From positions 1-64,000 of the forward strand of contig NBIV01000159.1 in the NCBI GenBank assembly GCA_003194525.1: a stretch of 64,000 nt of DNA, written 5' to 3'. Both the position numbers and the translations under genes were made by a program. The stretch's first letter is position 1. The number at the start of each line of letters is the position of its first letter. The notes below the pieces were generated by a model. The model saw only the letters and a list, made by a program, of their open reading frames with translations, was not told where the DNA came from and did no database searches. Shown in pieces: positions 12,242-22,641 of this stretch. Origin of the DNA: Gracilariopsis chorda. Lineage: Eukaryota; Rhodophyta; Florideophyceae; Gracilariales; Gracilariaceae.

Positions 12242-12721
12242 AAAGTCTTGCCAAATGCGTCGGAGTTTCGGGCCAAAAATTTGGATCTCTTTAATTATAT
12301 TGCGGATTTTTTCGGAATTCTGCCAGAACGAAACAGTACGATGTGATAAAGTGGTTTCAGGTAATCAATCGGACTTTGGAGGTCTCGAGCTCAAATCCTT
12401 TCGCTGTAAGAACGTGGACACGTGTCGGAGTGGCTAAAGTAGAGTTCCTTCAGCTGAGGCTACCAGAGGTCAAGAGATTGAAAAGGTAGGAAGACCTGCA
12501 CGGCTACTTCTTCCCTGACAAAGCTTGGTAACCTTGGCGCAGTGGGAGCTTGAATACAGCCACAAGCGGTAGCTTAAAGGGTAGAACGACCAATTTTTAT
12601 TTTTCGCAGAACTGTGTTTACCGCGTTGAAAACGGCCATTGAAGTGATTCTGTTGACGCCTTTGTTCCCTTTCTTTAGCCAGACGATGCTTGTTACCTCT
12701 GCAGTGGTCCTTCTATTGCTT

Positions 12722-13354
12722 TCAGTTGTTGAACGATGGTATACGGCAAATAAAACAACCAGGTGTTGACGTCTTCGACAACACCTTATTATTGTGTTTG
12801 GTTCCGTGGAGTTGTTCCTCAGGTTGTACGTGGCTGTTGAAGCGTAAATTGCAGTCGTCACACCTAGTTGTACGAAGCCGACGACGAATTGTACGCTTTC
12901 TCTGGCGACGGATACGATCGTTTGCCACATGGTAGAGGTTAATGTTTTCGGCGTCACTGATCGGTAGGACACGTCTACGGTTCTGATTGGCGGAGTCGTA
13001 CGCTTGACGAATACGATCCCCGACTGTTTGGACTCCTATAGGTTTGGCCAGAATTGAAGTTGGTTGACGTTCGTCTGAGGGTCCTGGGGCTATGTCCACT
13101 GGCTCGGGAGATAGTGGTTGACTACAAGGCGTCCGGGGTTCAAGCTAAACGAGGTTTTCGATTGGTTCGGGTGAAGGCGTACGGGGTTCGAAGGAGAGGC
13201 TGTGGTCAGCTACGGGGGTTCCAGGATCGGCGAGTCTCACGGGTGGCGGCGGGGGCGGTGTTGAAGGTGGTTCGGAGTATATGTCAGTGTTGGTGTACAC
13301 TGACGACGAGGACGGCGGTAACCTGGATCGGAGTATTGAGCTGACTGGAAACAC
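12722..13354 (-). pseudogene. gypsy-1 leader-region ORF
   Basis: Two in-frame open parts (13354-13145 and 13099-12722) sit between the 5' LTR and gag. The first is Pro/Ser-rich (STPPPPPPVRL). The second is Arg-rich with two Cys pairs, CDDC and CFIC. It may be the N-terminal part of gag or a separate leader protein. I cannot assign a function. Confidence 0.35.
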
Positions 13355-13484
13355 ACAATTGGTCAGAAATCAACAGTCAGTATGAACTGGATCTCTGTGG
13401 CTCATCTAAACTTGGGGAGTTTTGTGTAGCAAATTCGACCAAGGCTGCATGATCACCAGTTTCAGGTAAGCGCAATATTTACTT

Positions 13485-13497
13485 CCTAATGCTACCA
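13485..13497 (-). other. gypsy-1 primer-binding site
   Basis: One base inside the 5' LTR the minus strand reads TGGTAGCATTAGG. A TGGTAGC start is complementary to a tRNA ending GCUACCA, as initiator tRNA-Met does. The same TGGTAGCAT opens the primer site of both copia elements here. Confidence 0.65.
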
Positions 13498-13498
13498 A

Positions 13499-14150
13499 TG
13501 TTAGGAGCAGGGGTGCAGTGGTTGAATTGGTTGGAAGTCGATGGTGATGATCCGAGTTAGATGGTCAGAACATCCATCACGGTTAATATAGAGTCCCTAG
13601 TCTAGTTCTATCAGTGCCACTAGTCGATGAGAATTCGTCCGAGTTAAACGGTATGTTGCTCGGTGTTCGAGCTGGTCTCCGTACGCAGCTGATTTACCGG
13701 GTTCAGTGCCAGTTCTAGTCATTTGATGACTTGGCAAATTCCATCAATGCTGATGACTTTTCGTCAGACAAGGTCTTGATGATCTGGCATGGACCAAGGG
13801 TGCCAGTGAAGACTTGGCACGACTTCCTTGGGATTCTTCCATGACTGTTCGATCCGCACTGTACCGTGTGAAGTGTCTGTCAACGTTGTGAGTAGTAGGC
13901 AACGTGTAACTTAGAGCCAATATGTCCACATGGTCAACGAAGAATTCTTTGACATGAACATGTTGTCATGTCATATTGACAGGGTGTCACGAATATGTCA
14001 ACTCGGCTTTGAGGCCAGTTTGGCATGGCCAATGGGTAACCGATTTCTTCAGCTGATCGAGTAAAATACAACTAGCTTGTTTGTGCGCGTTAGAACGGAT
14101 GCTAGAGCCAACTATATTAAAAGGAAGGTAAATAATAACTAACTCTAACA
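13499..14150 (-). repeat. gypsy-1 5' LTR
   Basis: 652 bp with terminal TGTTAG/CTAACA. It aligns with 6585-7263 end to end with scattered substitutions, which marks an old insertion. Confidence 0.9.
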
Positions 14151-14155
14151 TATGC

Positions 14156-15142
14156 TTGCAGAAGAAGCGCTGCACCCACGTTAAGGGTGAGCAGGGTTCG
14201 AACTCAGGTGCACTCTGCAACATGGCGTACGTTGGGGCCAGCCCTAGTAGCACAGCCCCAGGCTACGGTAGTGGAGTGTCACTACCTGTATAGAATAATT
14301 AATTAAATTAGCGCACTAATTAGTTAGCATCCCTAACCCATAAGTCACACGATTCAATCGGTGAAGCACGCATTACGCTGCCCACTTGGTTACTGTATTA
14401 CACCAGCAGCAATTTGGAAGAGAAAAAGCGAAGAAAATCAAGCGGGTCGTGCAGAAAGCAGGAACAGACCTGAAAAGAAAGGGTAAGAGAGAAAGGGGTA
14501 AAAGTGTTGCACTGTCCACACCAAACAGACAAAAACACGTTGCAGTGATAAACCCAATACTAGCGAAGAGTTTATATCTGCGCAAAAGCGATAATTGAAA
14601 AAAAAATCAAAAAACCAAAACCTTGTAAGCGATTCGGGAAAGTGACTATACGCAATCCCAGCGCAGTAAGGATTTTAATGAAGAATGTCATTATTGTGAC
14701 AAACTCAGTCAGATACGAACACTCGGCTTTCGAAAAATACTCAAGCGTTGAGTAGAACTTAGGTTACGTTTACTAAGCTGGGGTGATGGCGGAAAGTACC
14801 ATCAGTTATATATGAGAACAACACAAGTTTTACCGTTATGGTTCAACACACGTATGATATGTGTTCGTTCACTACAGCTGGTTTTCAGTATGACCGGCAC
14901 AAACAAAGTCAACCGTACTACTATGGAACCAACACAACTGTGTGTGAGTATCAAATATTCCTGTATTATCGGGTAGCAGATAATCTACATGCTGTTGATC
15001 ACGTAAAAATTTGTATCAGATCCTTACTTATTTACCAGGAAAAGTGGCCTTCGGCCACAGGCAGCGCTTTGTGCCGCGGCCAAAAGTTTGCACAACATAT
15101 CCGCACAAATTGTGGTTTACGCATAAACTAAACAAGGTCAAA
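14156..15142. other. Spacer between gypsy-1 and the Helitron
   Basis: No gene recognised. Near 14,185 there is a GGTTCGAACTC string resembling a tRNA B box, but no tRNA fold closes around it. The Helitron 3' end (CTRR with hairpin) should lie in this stretch if intact; I could not place it with confidence. Confidence 0.4.
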
Positions 15143-16951
15143 CTAATGACACCACTCTAAAAAGTCTACAGCTTCTTGTAGAACAGGGTGTTTGATGCAT
15201 GTTGGCATTGGATGGAAATCATGCGCATTTCGGGGCGTCTCGTCTTCATTATGCAGCACTAACACATCATCAGATGTTCTCACTCGCGAAAGTCCAACAC
15301 AGACCTGATTCGGCGAAAAAGCGTTTGTTCGAAACTCAATTATCATGTTCTTCATGGTTTTTTATTGCGCTATATGCACAGTTGCTGCAAATGTCAATCT
15401 GATGGGAAACTGTCGACGTTTGATTTTCACATCTGCAAACTTAAAACTAAAGTCAATGCGGTGCAGTAAAAAGATTTGCTGAGTTTCCCCATGTTCATCA
15501 ATGCCCAAAAGTCAAATCACTCTGCGAGATATGCTGGTAATGATAAAAATCTTTCCATTCAGCAAGTGCAGATGAAGTACATTTCGAATCAACGTAACAG
15601 GAACACCCAACTTCAGTTTCAAATAGTGGTGCGGGACTCCAGTTGGAGCGTAATTATACGTCAGTTCAGGTCCAATGATACTATTTGTGTGAAAGTTTTC
15701 ACCGGTTGGCCCTCGGTTGGGAACGATCTTCGTTGTAGACTTCAATTCAAACATCCTTCCTTGGAAATACTACAATGCGTTATGGTTATGTTCCTACACT
15801 AAATGATTTGTTGGCGCAACAATCAATCGGTGGAGCTTGACATCTTTTCTCTTCCGTTTTGTAAACCATTTCCAAACCAACTTGTATGCTTCGTGTACAT
15901 CTGACGTAGACTTGAGGGAAAGCCTTGCAGATGCTGGAAACGTCCCACGACCAAGGCTGAGCAAACCTTTGGCAAAAACTGGATCATTTTGTTGACGAAA
16001 CTGTTCTGTAAGCCAAAAAACTTTGAATCTTTTGTCCCAAAGATCGCAAGAGTACCATATAAGCTCCTGTAGGAGAATCACTGGAATAACACGAATTGTT
16101 TCATCCCTTTCGGATACTGTTCTCGTTCTTTGAACCACTGGACGCAGTTGCATATAGTCGCCTGCCATAACTATGACCATGCATCCAAAGTCTTTCGTAG
16201 AGTTTCTTAAGTCCTTCAAGACGGTGTTCAAAATCTCGAAGACCATTTTCGGTCATATTGAAGCTTCATCAATTACCAGCAAAAGCGTCTACTGTATTAG
16301 TTCTGCTCTCTGTGATCGTGGTCCGTACTTGAAAAGTGTTTGACGCTCTCTACTCTGCGAATCGTTCTTGTCACCAACTCCCAATCCAAGCAAACTATGC
16401 AAAGTTCTTCCACCTTCATATAGAGCAGCAGCAATACCTTTTGTGGCTGTCATCTGCACCAATAGGCAATCGTGCTCAACAATACCTCTCAGCAAAGATA
16501 AGAGATAGATCTTCCCTGTCCCCGCTCTTCCGTGTAAGAAGAAAACGCTTCCGTGTGTGTTGTGTCTTTCAGACTCCCCCATTCTCTCTCTGCACTGTAT
16601 TTTTTTCATTATTCTGTCAGTAACCTCCTTCTGGCCTTCTTTCAGATCATCGTATCGCTCTTTTAACCTTCGCCTGGACCTCGAAGAAGAGCTGCGACAT
16701 ACTTCAGCTTGTTACTCTGCTGATTGCAGTTCGCTCTCTCTGAGAGGAAGATGTGATACAGTATGATAAAAGAAGGGATCATTTCTAATAAGCTGACCAC
16801 CATGTCTGTCCAAAATCTTAATGATTCTTCGAAGTAGTTCTTCTCTTCTTTGTGCTCTGTTTCCCTCGGTTATATCTGCAGTTAGAGCTCGTTCGTGCTT
16901 TTCAATCACAGTTTTAGGATTTATCCCTTGTTGAAAGGAAGTGACGACCAA
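15143..16951 (-). pseudogene. Helitron Pif1-family helicase
   Basis: Motif I is readable as GRAGTGKIYLL (about 16,510): the Walker A Thr/Ser after the Lys is Ile. Motif Ia is TATKGIAAALYEGGRTLHSLLGLG. The Walker B block VIDEAS (about 16,265) is followed at once by a TGA. VIVMAGDYMQLRPVV is the 'GDFrQilPVi' block. The C-terminal block NQVCVGLSRVRTSDDVLVL is motif VI. Several frameshifts separate the parts. The helicase would unwind the donor strand. Confidence 0.85.
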
Positions 16952-16983
16952 GTAACGCAGCTCAGCAGGAGTAGCATGGTGTC

Positions 16984-17562
16984 TTACTGCCTCATCAAAA
17001 GCCGTTTCGTACTCGTCACCATGGATATATAGTCTGCAGAGTTCATGAGCAATATTTGAAGAGTGAATAGTTCGGGATTTGCGGGAGAAGCAAATGTAAT
17101 TCGAGTCACAGTTCGATCATTTTCGGATCGCGGCACTACATACATTCGTGGACTTCCTCCATCCCGAGTGGAGTCAGACTCTGGTACAGAGTGGGGTAGC
17201 TTATCGTATACACGTACAGTCTCGTAGTATGTCATGTACTCCAAGTCCATGTACCGGGAGGGTCTTCTGAAATATCTTTCCAGCAGGGAAGACTTCAGAG
17301 GTCTAGGCAGTCTTACGTTTCGAATCAAAACCTGTCGCTCTCCACGGAGATGTATGTCAAGTGCCTGTACAGTTAGATTGATGCGAAGATGCCTGAACTC
17401 AAAGAGGATCCATGCAGCTTCAACCGCGCCCACCACTCTCGCTCTCAAGTATGCCCTGATCTCATTTTGAAGCATGTCGCTCTGTGCACTTGATTGGCTT
17501 TCCGTTCGACTTGATACAAACAAATCCTGTTCTTTTGAAATCTTGAGAGCACAGTTCATCAA
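16984..17562 (-). pseudogene. Helitron Rep-helicase linker
   Basis: In frame with the nuclease part after the TAA. It contains RARVVGAVEAAWILFEF, LTVQALDIHLRGERQVL and MDLEYMTYYETVRVYDKL. These match the 'yvs..EA.Wrif.F....s.sV..L.vHLp..q' and 'LTYaEfP..yvw' blocks linking Rep and helicase. Confidence 0.8.
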
Positions 17563-18025
17563 TTATGCTACAGCACTTCCACCTTGGGTTCTTTCAACAT
17601 TGATGTGAGCCTTGTACTTCATTGTGAGATCTGGATTGTACGGAACCACTTTCAAATCTTCTGTCCTTCTTCTTCGGTAGGTTAATCGGTTTGTGTACTC
17701 ATTTATCATTGTTTCAGCCACAATTTCTTGTCTATCATACCCAAATCTGCACCTCCCGTCAGATGTACGACCACGGCAATATGGGCTGTGTCTGTGCATA
17801 TTGAATCTCTTCACCAATTTTCGGAGTTCCCGGCCCTCAGTCGAGTCAACCCGAGGCAGTTCGGCTTTGATCAAAGTGTCAATGGCCTCAGAATCTTCAA
17901 TTAAGCCCCCTTCAACCAATAAAGAATGTGATGATGCGGATTATTTCTCTCCTGGAATTAAAGTTTGGCGACAATCCCAATGTATTTCAAGCCAAAGCGC
18001 TCTTCTGAATTATTCTGTAGATCCT
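17563..18025 (-). pseudogene. Helitron HUH nuclease block
   Basis: After the frameshift the reading continues with FQERNNPHHHILYWLK, with the HUH metal-binding histidines at 17928-17936 intact. Next come IEDSEAIDTLIKAELPR, a histidine/cysteine stretch (RHSPYCRG...GRCRFGY), TYRRRR and VVPYNPDLTMKYKAHINVE, all Helitron hallmarks. The catalytic tyrosine pair should follow as Y-x-x-x-Y. Here the first is a TAA (17563-17565) and the second is Cys. The protein would nick and rejoin DNA; this copy cannot. Confidence 0.85.
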
Positions 18026-18946
18026 TCATGATTGGAATTGGTTGTAAACTCTTGCAATAAGATCTGGCCTATCAAAAGCACGGCTTCTGTCTCCCTGTGG
18101 AGAAAATGCTCCAGTGTTTTCGTTGTCCATACTAAGCCTTTTCATCTCTTCCCGCCATACATTCATTTTGATTGTGACGAAAAGCGTCGGGGAGCCCATT
18201 CGAGCGACCATTGCTTGCATATCCAGTCGTTTTTGCCTCAAGTACGCCGGAGAGTTTTTTTGACTACCTCGAAGGAAGAGTTTACCGGGAGGACCAAGTT
18301 CATCTGGTCCGGTATGGGTTCCAGCCCGCAGCTCCCGTTCTCCAACCACTCTCATCTGTTCTGTTTCCAAGTAACGAAGTCTCAAGTCTTCAATTTTTGT
18401 GCTAGTACGAAGCAACCATTGCTGAAGAAGAGTACCAGAGTTCAGCAGCTCATTATTGGTGTACAGTCTTTGCTTAGAGTGTTCTGCACATGTTAGGCTC
18501 CTTTCTTCTCGGTTGTTAGCATCGCTTGATGAAATATATGTTGCTGTATCATACGGGGCATGAATCTCACCGTAAGGGTAGAGCAGTGGAAAAAGCTCCT
18601 TTCTCAGTGTCCATTGAATCAGGATTCAAACGCTTGTACTTGAAAACTTGACTTCGAAGGTTTCCGGTTGACATTTGATGGGATTTCCTTCCCCCCACCA
18701 GCTGGGCAACTGGGGCTCCGACCTGAACAGTCCACTTGGCTCTACGACGAAAGCTCTCATTGCAAGAGGTCTGCCTCGACTGTTTTCTGGTAACGGTCCT
18801 ACACCAGAGATCACATCGATTCGGGCTTTGTGGGCACCTTGATAATTCCGGACAACTATTCCTTCCTGAATAGCATCTGCAGAGATGTCCAGAGTAGATT
18901 CGTCTGCTTTTGATCTCCTGCGAACACTTTCGTCTGGTCTGAACAA
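18026..18946 (-). pseudogene. Helitron-like N domain
   Basis: Readable blocks are DIS...GIVVRNYQG, then in another frame LFPLLYPYGE (the 'HPsYlPLhYpLlFPyGe' block), then QKNSPAYLRQKRLDMQAMVARMGSPTLF followed by VTIKMNVWREE and RPDLIARVYNQF. These match the conserved 'sp.y......D.mai....g.Pd.FiT.T.NP.W.E' and 'RPDlvaRvF' blocks. A frameshift follows QFQS at 18026. Confidence 0.8.
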
Positions 18947-19069
18947 ATTTCTATATCTCTGTCAGACAATATCTGGTCTTGGTTGCATGAGATCGTATAA
19001 ATTTGGAACCGAGTGTCGAATATTCGGGTTAAACACCATTCTTGTCGTGAAAGAATAATAATAATCCCG

Positions 19070-19870
19070 TTAATTAAGACTAGGAGGACCTTCCAACCAC
19101 AAATATATGTAGCGCACGTCATGGCCTGGAACAGAAAGAGACTCATTGCCTTGAAGTCGAAGAAATGACGGACCTCCACCCCGAGCGTACTTCATATCCA
19201 TGAATGTGACAACGGTTGCAAATAACACATTTAAGTGTGTTGATAGCGTTTGAAAAGAAAGCAAGCGATATATGTCTTCAAGTTGCGAATTGATATTCAC
19301 TCGTCTGAAAGAAACTCCAAGCGATCTGGAGCTTCTGTATCCAGAGCATATTCCTTAGGTATCTGCACCAAGCAGAACTGTGCCACAATATTTGCACATA
19401 CGAATACGAAGCACCCACCCCGAATCTTTGAGAAAACACCGAGGTGCTCCATGGCGATTTGCACCGCATTTCCCACAACACGCTGGAAGTGTGCCAGTGA
19501 TTGGTTGGTACTCCAGATATAAAGAGCTTGGACGTGCGAGGCCCTGACGAATACTTTCTGCACTTGTATCCCAGACATATTTTGCTCCATAGTGAATGCC
19601 TTGGCGAGGTCTCCCAGCAAACCGCATAACCGTCCTATCTCGTTCCTGTTGAACGTCGGAAGAATGAGAGGAGGTCAAGTAAATCTCTTCAGGGTTATGA
19701 GGTTCCATAATATTTTGAGGTAGCTCGGCTCTAGTTCCTAAGTCCATCTGCGCAAGGTCATCAGTTATGTCTCCATCATGTATGGGCTGTATATTTTCTC
19801 TTGGACAAGGGTCTGCTCTTGACCGGCACCCACCACGTCGTGATGGCGGTCGATGCGAAGAAGAGCTCAT
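19070..19870 (-). pseudogene. Helitron Rep, Cys-rich N-terminal part
   Basis: The frame 19870-19355 starts with a basic Ser/Arg-rich segment. It ends with CCGKCGANRHGAPRC and CKYCG, a plausible zinc-binding cluster like that at the start of many Helitron proteins. The reading shifts frame near 19,320 and continues through VVTFMDMKYARGGGPSFLRLQG, equivalent to the 'fsftSlg...g.p..frihG' block. Confidence 0.65.
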
Positions 19871-20183
19871 TTCGGACTGCGGGAGCCGGAGAGAGATTGA
19901 ATGATTTAATCATCACCTTTGGATGGAACATGTATCTTCTCTGCCCCTTAAGTAGAGAACTGGTGTTGCGCAATAATTTCCCGTCTGACTTATACGTATA
20001 CATATTGTCCCCATTGTCTCAAGATGTTCCTGACATCAGCAGTACCTTGATAGTTTACATACGTAGTACTTTACTAAGTACATATGCATTGCATTCTTAT
20101 TCGGTCTTGGTTTCAGACGTCAATACATATCGAGTACGATTTACCTACGCATGAAACGTATAGGTTGTTCCTATTCTTGTTAC
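19871..20183. other. Helitron 5' flank, no gene
   Basis: AT-rich sequence with TACGTA-type palindromes. The 5' TC end of the Helitron may lie here but is not identifiable by eye. Confidence 0.35.
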
Positions 20184-20555
20184 AGCGTTCTATTTTTGTG
20201 GAACTGCATGGCCTACTTATGCACTATATAGATCAAAACGATTTTTGTTCGAAGGGTAAACGTTTGTAGGACTGCGCAGCCTACGTATGCGCTACGTAAA
20301 ATATAACTTTTTTGTTAGAAGGGTATACGTTTGCAGTACTGCGCAGCCTACGTATGCGCTACGTAAACTATAACTACTTTTTTAGAAGAGTATACGTTTG
20401 CAGTACTGCGCAGCCTACCTATGCATTACATAGATTACAACTATTTTGTTAGAAGGGTATACGTTTGGCGTACTGTGCAGCCTACGTACGCACTACATAA
20501 AATGTAACTATTTTTGTTAGAAGGGTATACGTAGGTTGTACTATACGTTATTTAT
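20184..20555. repeat. Tandem repeat, about 67-bp unit
   Basis: Five to six imperfect head-to-tail copies. Each contains TTAGAAGGGTATACGTTTG, a GCAGCCTACGTATGCGCTACGTA core and an A/T-rich spacer. The best-kept copies lie between 20247 and 20520; the first and last are diverged or partial. The core is rich in TACGTA palindromes. Confidence 0.75.
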
Positions 20556-20642
20556 TTTTTTGTTTGAATAGGATAAGTTCTTATTTTACCAAATGTCTAA
20601 TGTGCTGACGATTGTGTATTTAAGGTAGATCGTAACCTAAAG

Positions 20643-21233
20643 TTGCAGAAAGCATTTCCCCAAGCAGCCACCTACAACTTATTTCACTCTACTTCTTCGT
20701 TTCACATATGGTCTACCACCATGGCCCATATGTCTCAAGCAGTGGTTCGCTACCTACAACTATGCCGTTTGCGCAAACAAAAGGATGCTATTCTACCGCG
20801 CTTGGGCACATTATTGGAAACATTGTGCATAATACAGGCTGCATTGAAACACATTGATATACAACACGGCAATGTCAATTGGTCTTTTTTGGAAGAGATT
20901 TAGTGCTCCATTGGCCGGAAGATCGACACCGTGTAGATGGAATTGGAAGACTACCGCCTGATTACACGCAGCAAAGATTTGCCTTTTCGCTGGCCGTCAG
21001 ATATATACACGTATGAGAGGGGTGCAATGGGTTTGATAGAAGTTGAGGCTATTGAGAGTGACAGATCATACACGTGCTTGACGGATTGGCGCCAGTAGGG
21101 CAAATCCTTTGATTACCATTGGCTAGTAGTATGGAGGGAAATAAATGTGCAGTTATTGATGTATTCTAAGGGGTCCACTTGCTCGTTGTCAGAGCAATTA
21201 TTAGGTAAGATAGAAAGGTGGAAACGGCCCTAG
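20643..21233 (+). pseudogene. Unrecognised degraded ORF
   Basis: One plus-strand frame can be read across 590 bp with three nonsense codons (20901-20903, 20934-20936, 21096-21098) and a final TAG at 21231-21233. An ATG at 20721 is a candidate start. The residues look coding: LETLCIIQAALKHIDIQHG, then MELEDYRLITRSKDLPFRWP, then FDYHWLVVWREINVQLL. I recognise no domain. It could be a host gene relic or part of an unknown element. Confidence 0.4.
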
Positions 21234-21550
21234 GCCGTTGGTTACGCTACGCGCCATCTCGTTTTTGTTGCTTTGTTGACTTAGTAGCGTTCGGAGGCTC
21301 TCCAAGCAATTTGGTCGCTTGTGATCGCGATACCACTCGTAGAACCCCGAGGCGCAGCGGTGCATAGATTATCTGAAGCCGTATAAGTTTGTGTGTAGGT
21401 GCCTAAATTGTGTTCAGTGCCAGCCAATGAGGGGAAAGTGCGATACGTTGCTTTCAGTAACTGAGTGGCACTACAGTCATTATGGGAGTGCCAGCCAGTA
21501 TGCAGCCAGCCGTCTTGCTGCTGCTGCTAAATGCTGTAAATGGAAGGGAG

Positions 21551-21618
21551 GCGTTGCGCCAAATGAAAGTTTTGCATGCACCTTAAGAGCTAGACAAAGT
21601 GGTTTATTGGCGCAACGC
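21551..21618. repeat. Inverted-repeat element, copy 1
   Basis: GCGTTGCGCCAA (21551-21562) is matched by its reverse complement at 21607-21618. The arms contain the self-complementary GGCG-TTG-CGCC. Flanks on both sides resemble those of copy 2 (CTG-rich on the left, an A/C-rich ACACCCCTCA string on the right), so a larger unit of about 150-200 bp was duplicated. Confidence 0.65.
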
Positions 21619-21860
21619 TTCCATTCAATCAAGAACACACCCCTCATACGCATTTAAATCAGTATAGTAGAGAAACAAGTAGGAGCGGCCTTCAGCCACG
21701 GGCGGCGCTGCGTGCTGCTGAATGAGGGTGATTTTGGAGATCTGCAGGCTGTTTCTGCTCGCTATCGCTCGCAGACGGCCTCCAAACCAATGAGAGCCAC
21801 GGTATGGAGAGCGAATATGGAATAGAGTTGCAGTTGAGCGCCCGCGCGTTGGTGATTGGC

Positions 21861-21995
21861 TGGCACTGCAGTTGGGTTTGCATAGTAAAGTAGATTTTAA
21901 CTGGCTGGCACTGCAGTTGGGTTTGCATAGTAAAGTAGATTTTAACTGGCTGGCACTGCAGTTAGGTTTGCATAGTAAAGTAGATTGTAACTGGC
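21861..21995. repeat. 45-bp tandem repeat, three copies
   Basis: Units start at 21861, 21906 and 21951 with TGGCACTGCAGTT. The first two are nearly identical; the third has two or three substitutions. Confidence 0.85.
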
Positions 21996-22078
21996 TGTTA
22001 CTGCTAAAATGAATGGAATGCCAGCCACTTACCAGCTGCGACAGTCAACACTCAGCAGCAGCCAATGAGCTCTGAGCT

Positions 22079-22112
22079 TTGCTGCTGCTGCTGCTGCTGT
22101 TGCTGCTGCTGA
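22079..22112. repeat. CTG trinucleotide run
   Basis: About ten CTG/GCT units with one TTG interruption. They lie just left of inverted-repeat copy 2. Confidence 0.8.
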
Positions 22113-22127
22113 ATGTTTTAATTGGTG

Positions 22128-22204
22128 GGGAGGCGTTGCGCCAAAGTGGAAATTTCAGGGACTGAAGGGGGCGTGCAAGGGGATTTTTTGGCGCAACGCC
22201 TCCC
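22128..22204. repeat. Inverted-repeat element, copy 2
   Basis: A perfect 18-bp inverted repeat, GGGAGGCGTTGCGCCAAA (22128-22145) with its reverse complement at 22187-22204, around a 41-bp centre. It is the same family as copy 1. It could be a miniature transposon or fold into a long hairpin RNA. No target duplication is clear. Confidence 0.75.
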
Positions 22205-22239
22205 GTTAGACAACAACACCCCCTCACACATGAGCAAAT

Positions 22240-22285
22240 CATCTCAACACCCCACTCTTAATCTTAAAAGTGGGGTGTTGAGATG
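22240..22285. repeat. 17-bp perfect hairpin
   Basis: CATCTCAACACCCCACT (22240-22256) and its exact reverse complement (22269-22285) surround a 12-nt A/T loop. It abuts the left member of the 215-bp inverted-repeat pair, so it may mark the edge of that block. Confidence 0.75.
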
Positions 22286-22497
22286 AGGACATCTATGTAG
22301 ATCCTTAGGAAATATGACACGTGTCCGACCTCCCCACTCACTGTCTTCCAATTCATAGATCCTTGCCCTCGCTTTCTCTCATTGGATAAGTTATACAGAT
22401 CTGCCTTGTACATCCATCGAATAGAACCTCCGTTCAAAATAGAAAACCGCGCCAAGCTGAGACAATGGCGGATATAATGCTACGAAGAGACAGAGCT
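22283..22497 (-). repeat. Outer inverted repeat, left member
   Basis: Reads as the reverse complement of 37301-37514 with moderate divergence, from ATGAGG... to the GTAGC...CCGCC...GTCTCAG block. On the minus strand it also encodes a peptide, RFSILNGGSIRWMYKADLYN, kept in the right member with mostly third-position and conservative changes. It may be a terminal repeat of a large Mutator-like element or two copies of a conserved exon. Confidence 0.65.
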
Positions 22498-22641
22498 AAC
22501 GGCCATGTCTCTCACATGCACCCCAGCGTTCTCAAATTCATCCCCGTATGCCGCTGGCTGATTCAAATGATTTACAATTCGACCAAAATGAGTACCTACT
22601 CTACACAGGGTCCCCGCTACACATACCTGTTTATTACGCCC

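Larger units (their letters stand above)
6585..14150 (-). mobile_element. Ty3/gypsy chromovirus, inactive (gypsy-1)
   Basis: This is a complete LTR retrotransposon in minus orientation. The LTRs (6585-7263 and 13499-14150) begin TGT[T/A]AG and end CTAACA. Flanking 5-mers AATGC (6580-6584) and TATGC (14151-14155) fit a target duplication with one later change. A primer-binding site abuts the right LTR and a purine tract abuts the left one. In element order the interior holds a proline-rich leader, gag, protease, RT, RNase H, integrase and a chromodomain, the gypsy order. Stops and frameshifts interrupt every part, so it cannot move on its own. Confidence 0.92.
15143..19870 (-). mobile_element. 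Decayed Helitron (Rep plus Pif1-type helicase)
   Basis: Pieces of one large Rep-helicase protein lie in order on the minus strand. There is a Cys-rich N-terminus, the Helitron-like N domain, an HUH nuclease block, and then a Pif1-family SF1B helicase down to motif VI at about 15,300. This order is diagnostic of Helitrons, which transpose by a rolling-circle route. At least eight frame changes or stops interrupt it. The terminal TC and CTRR signals were not located, so the limits given are coding limits only. Confidence 0.88.

Noticed and set aside
14156-14250. tRNA gene suggested by a GGTTCGAACTC B-box-like string
   Set aside because: No 5-bp T stem forms around it on either strand and no acceptor stem or A box is placed correctly.
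20184-20555. CRISPR-like array
   Set aside because: Units are continuous tandem copies without unique spacers, in a eukaryotic sequence.
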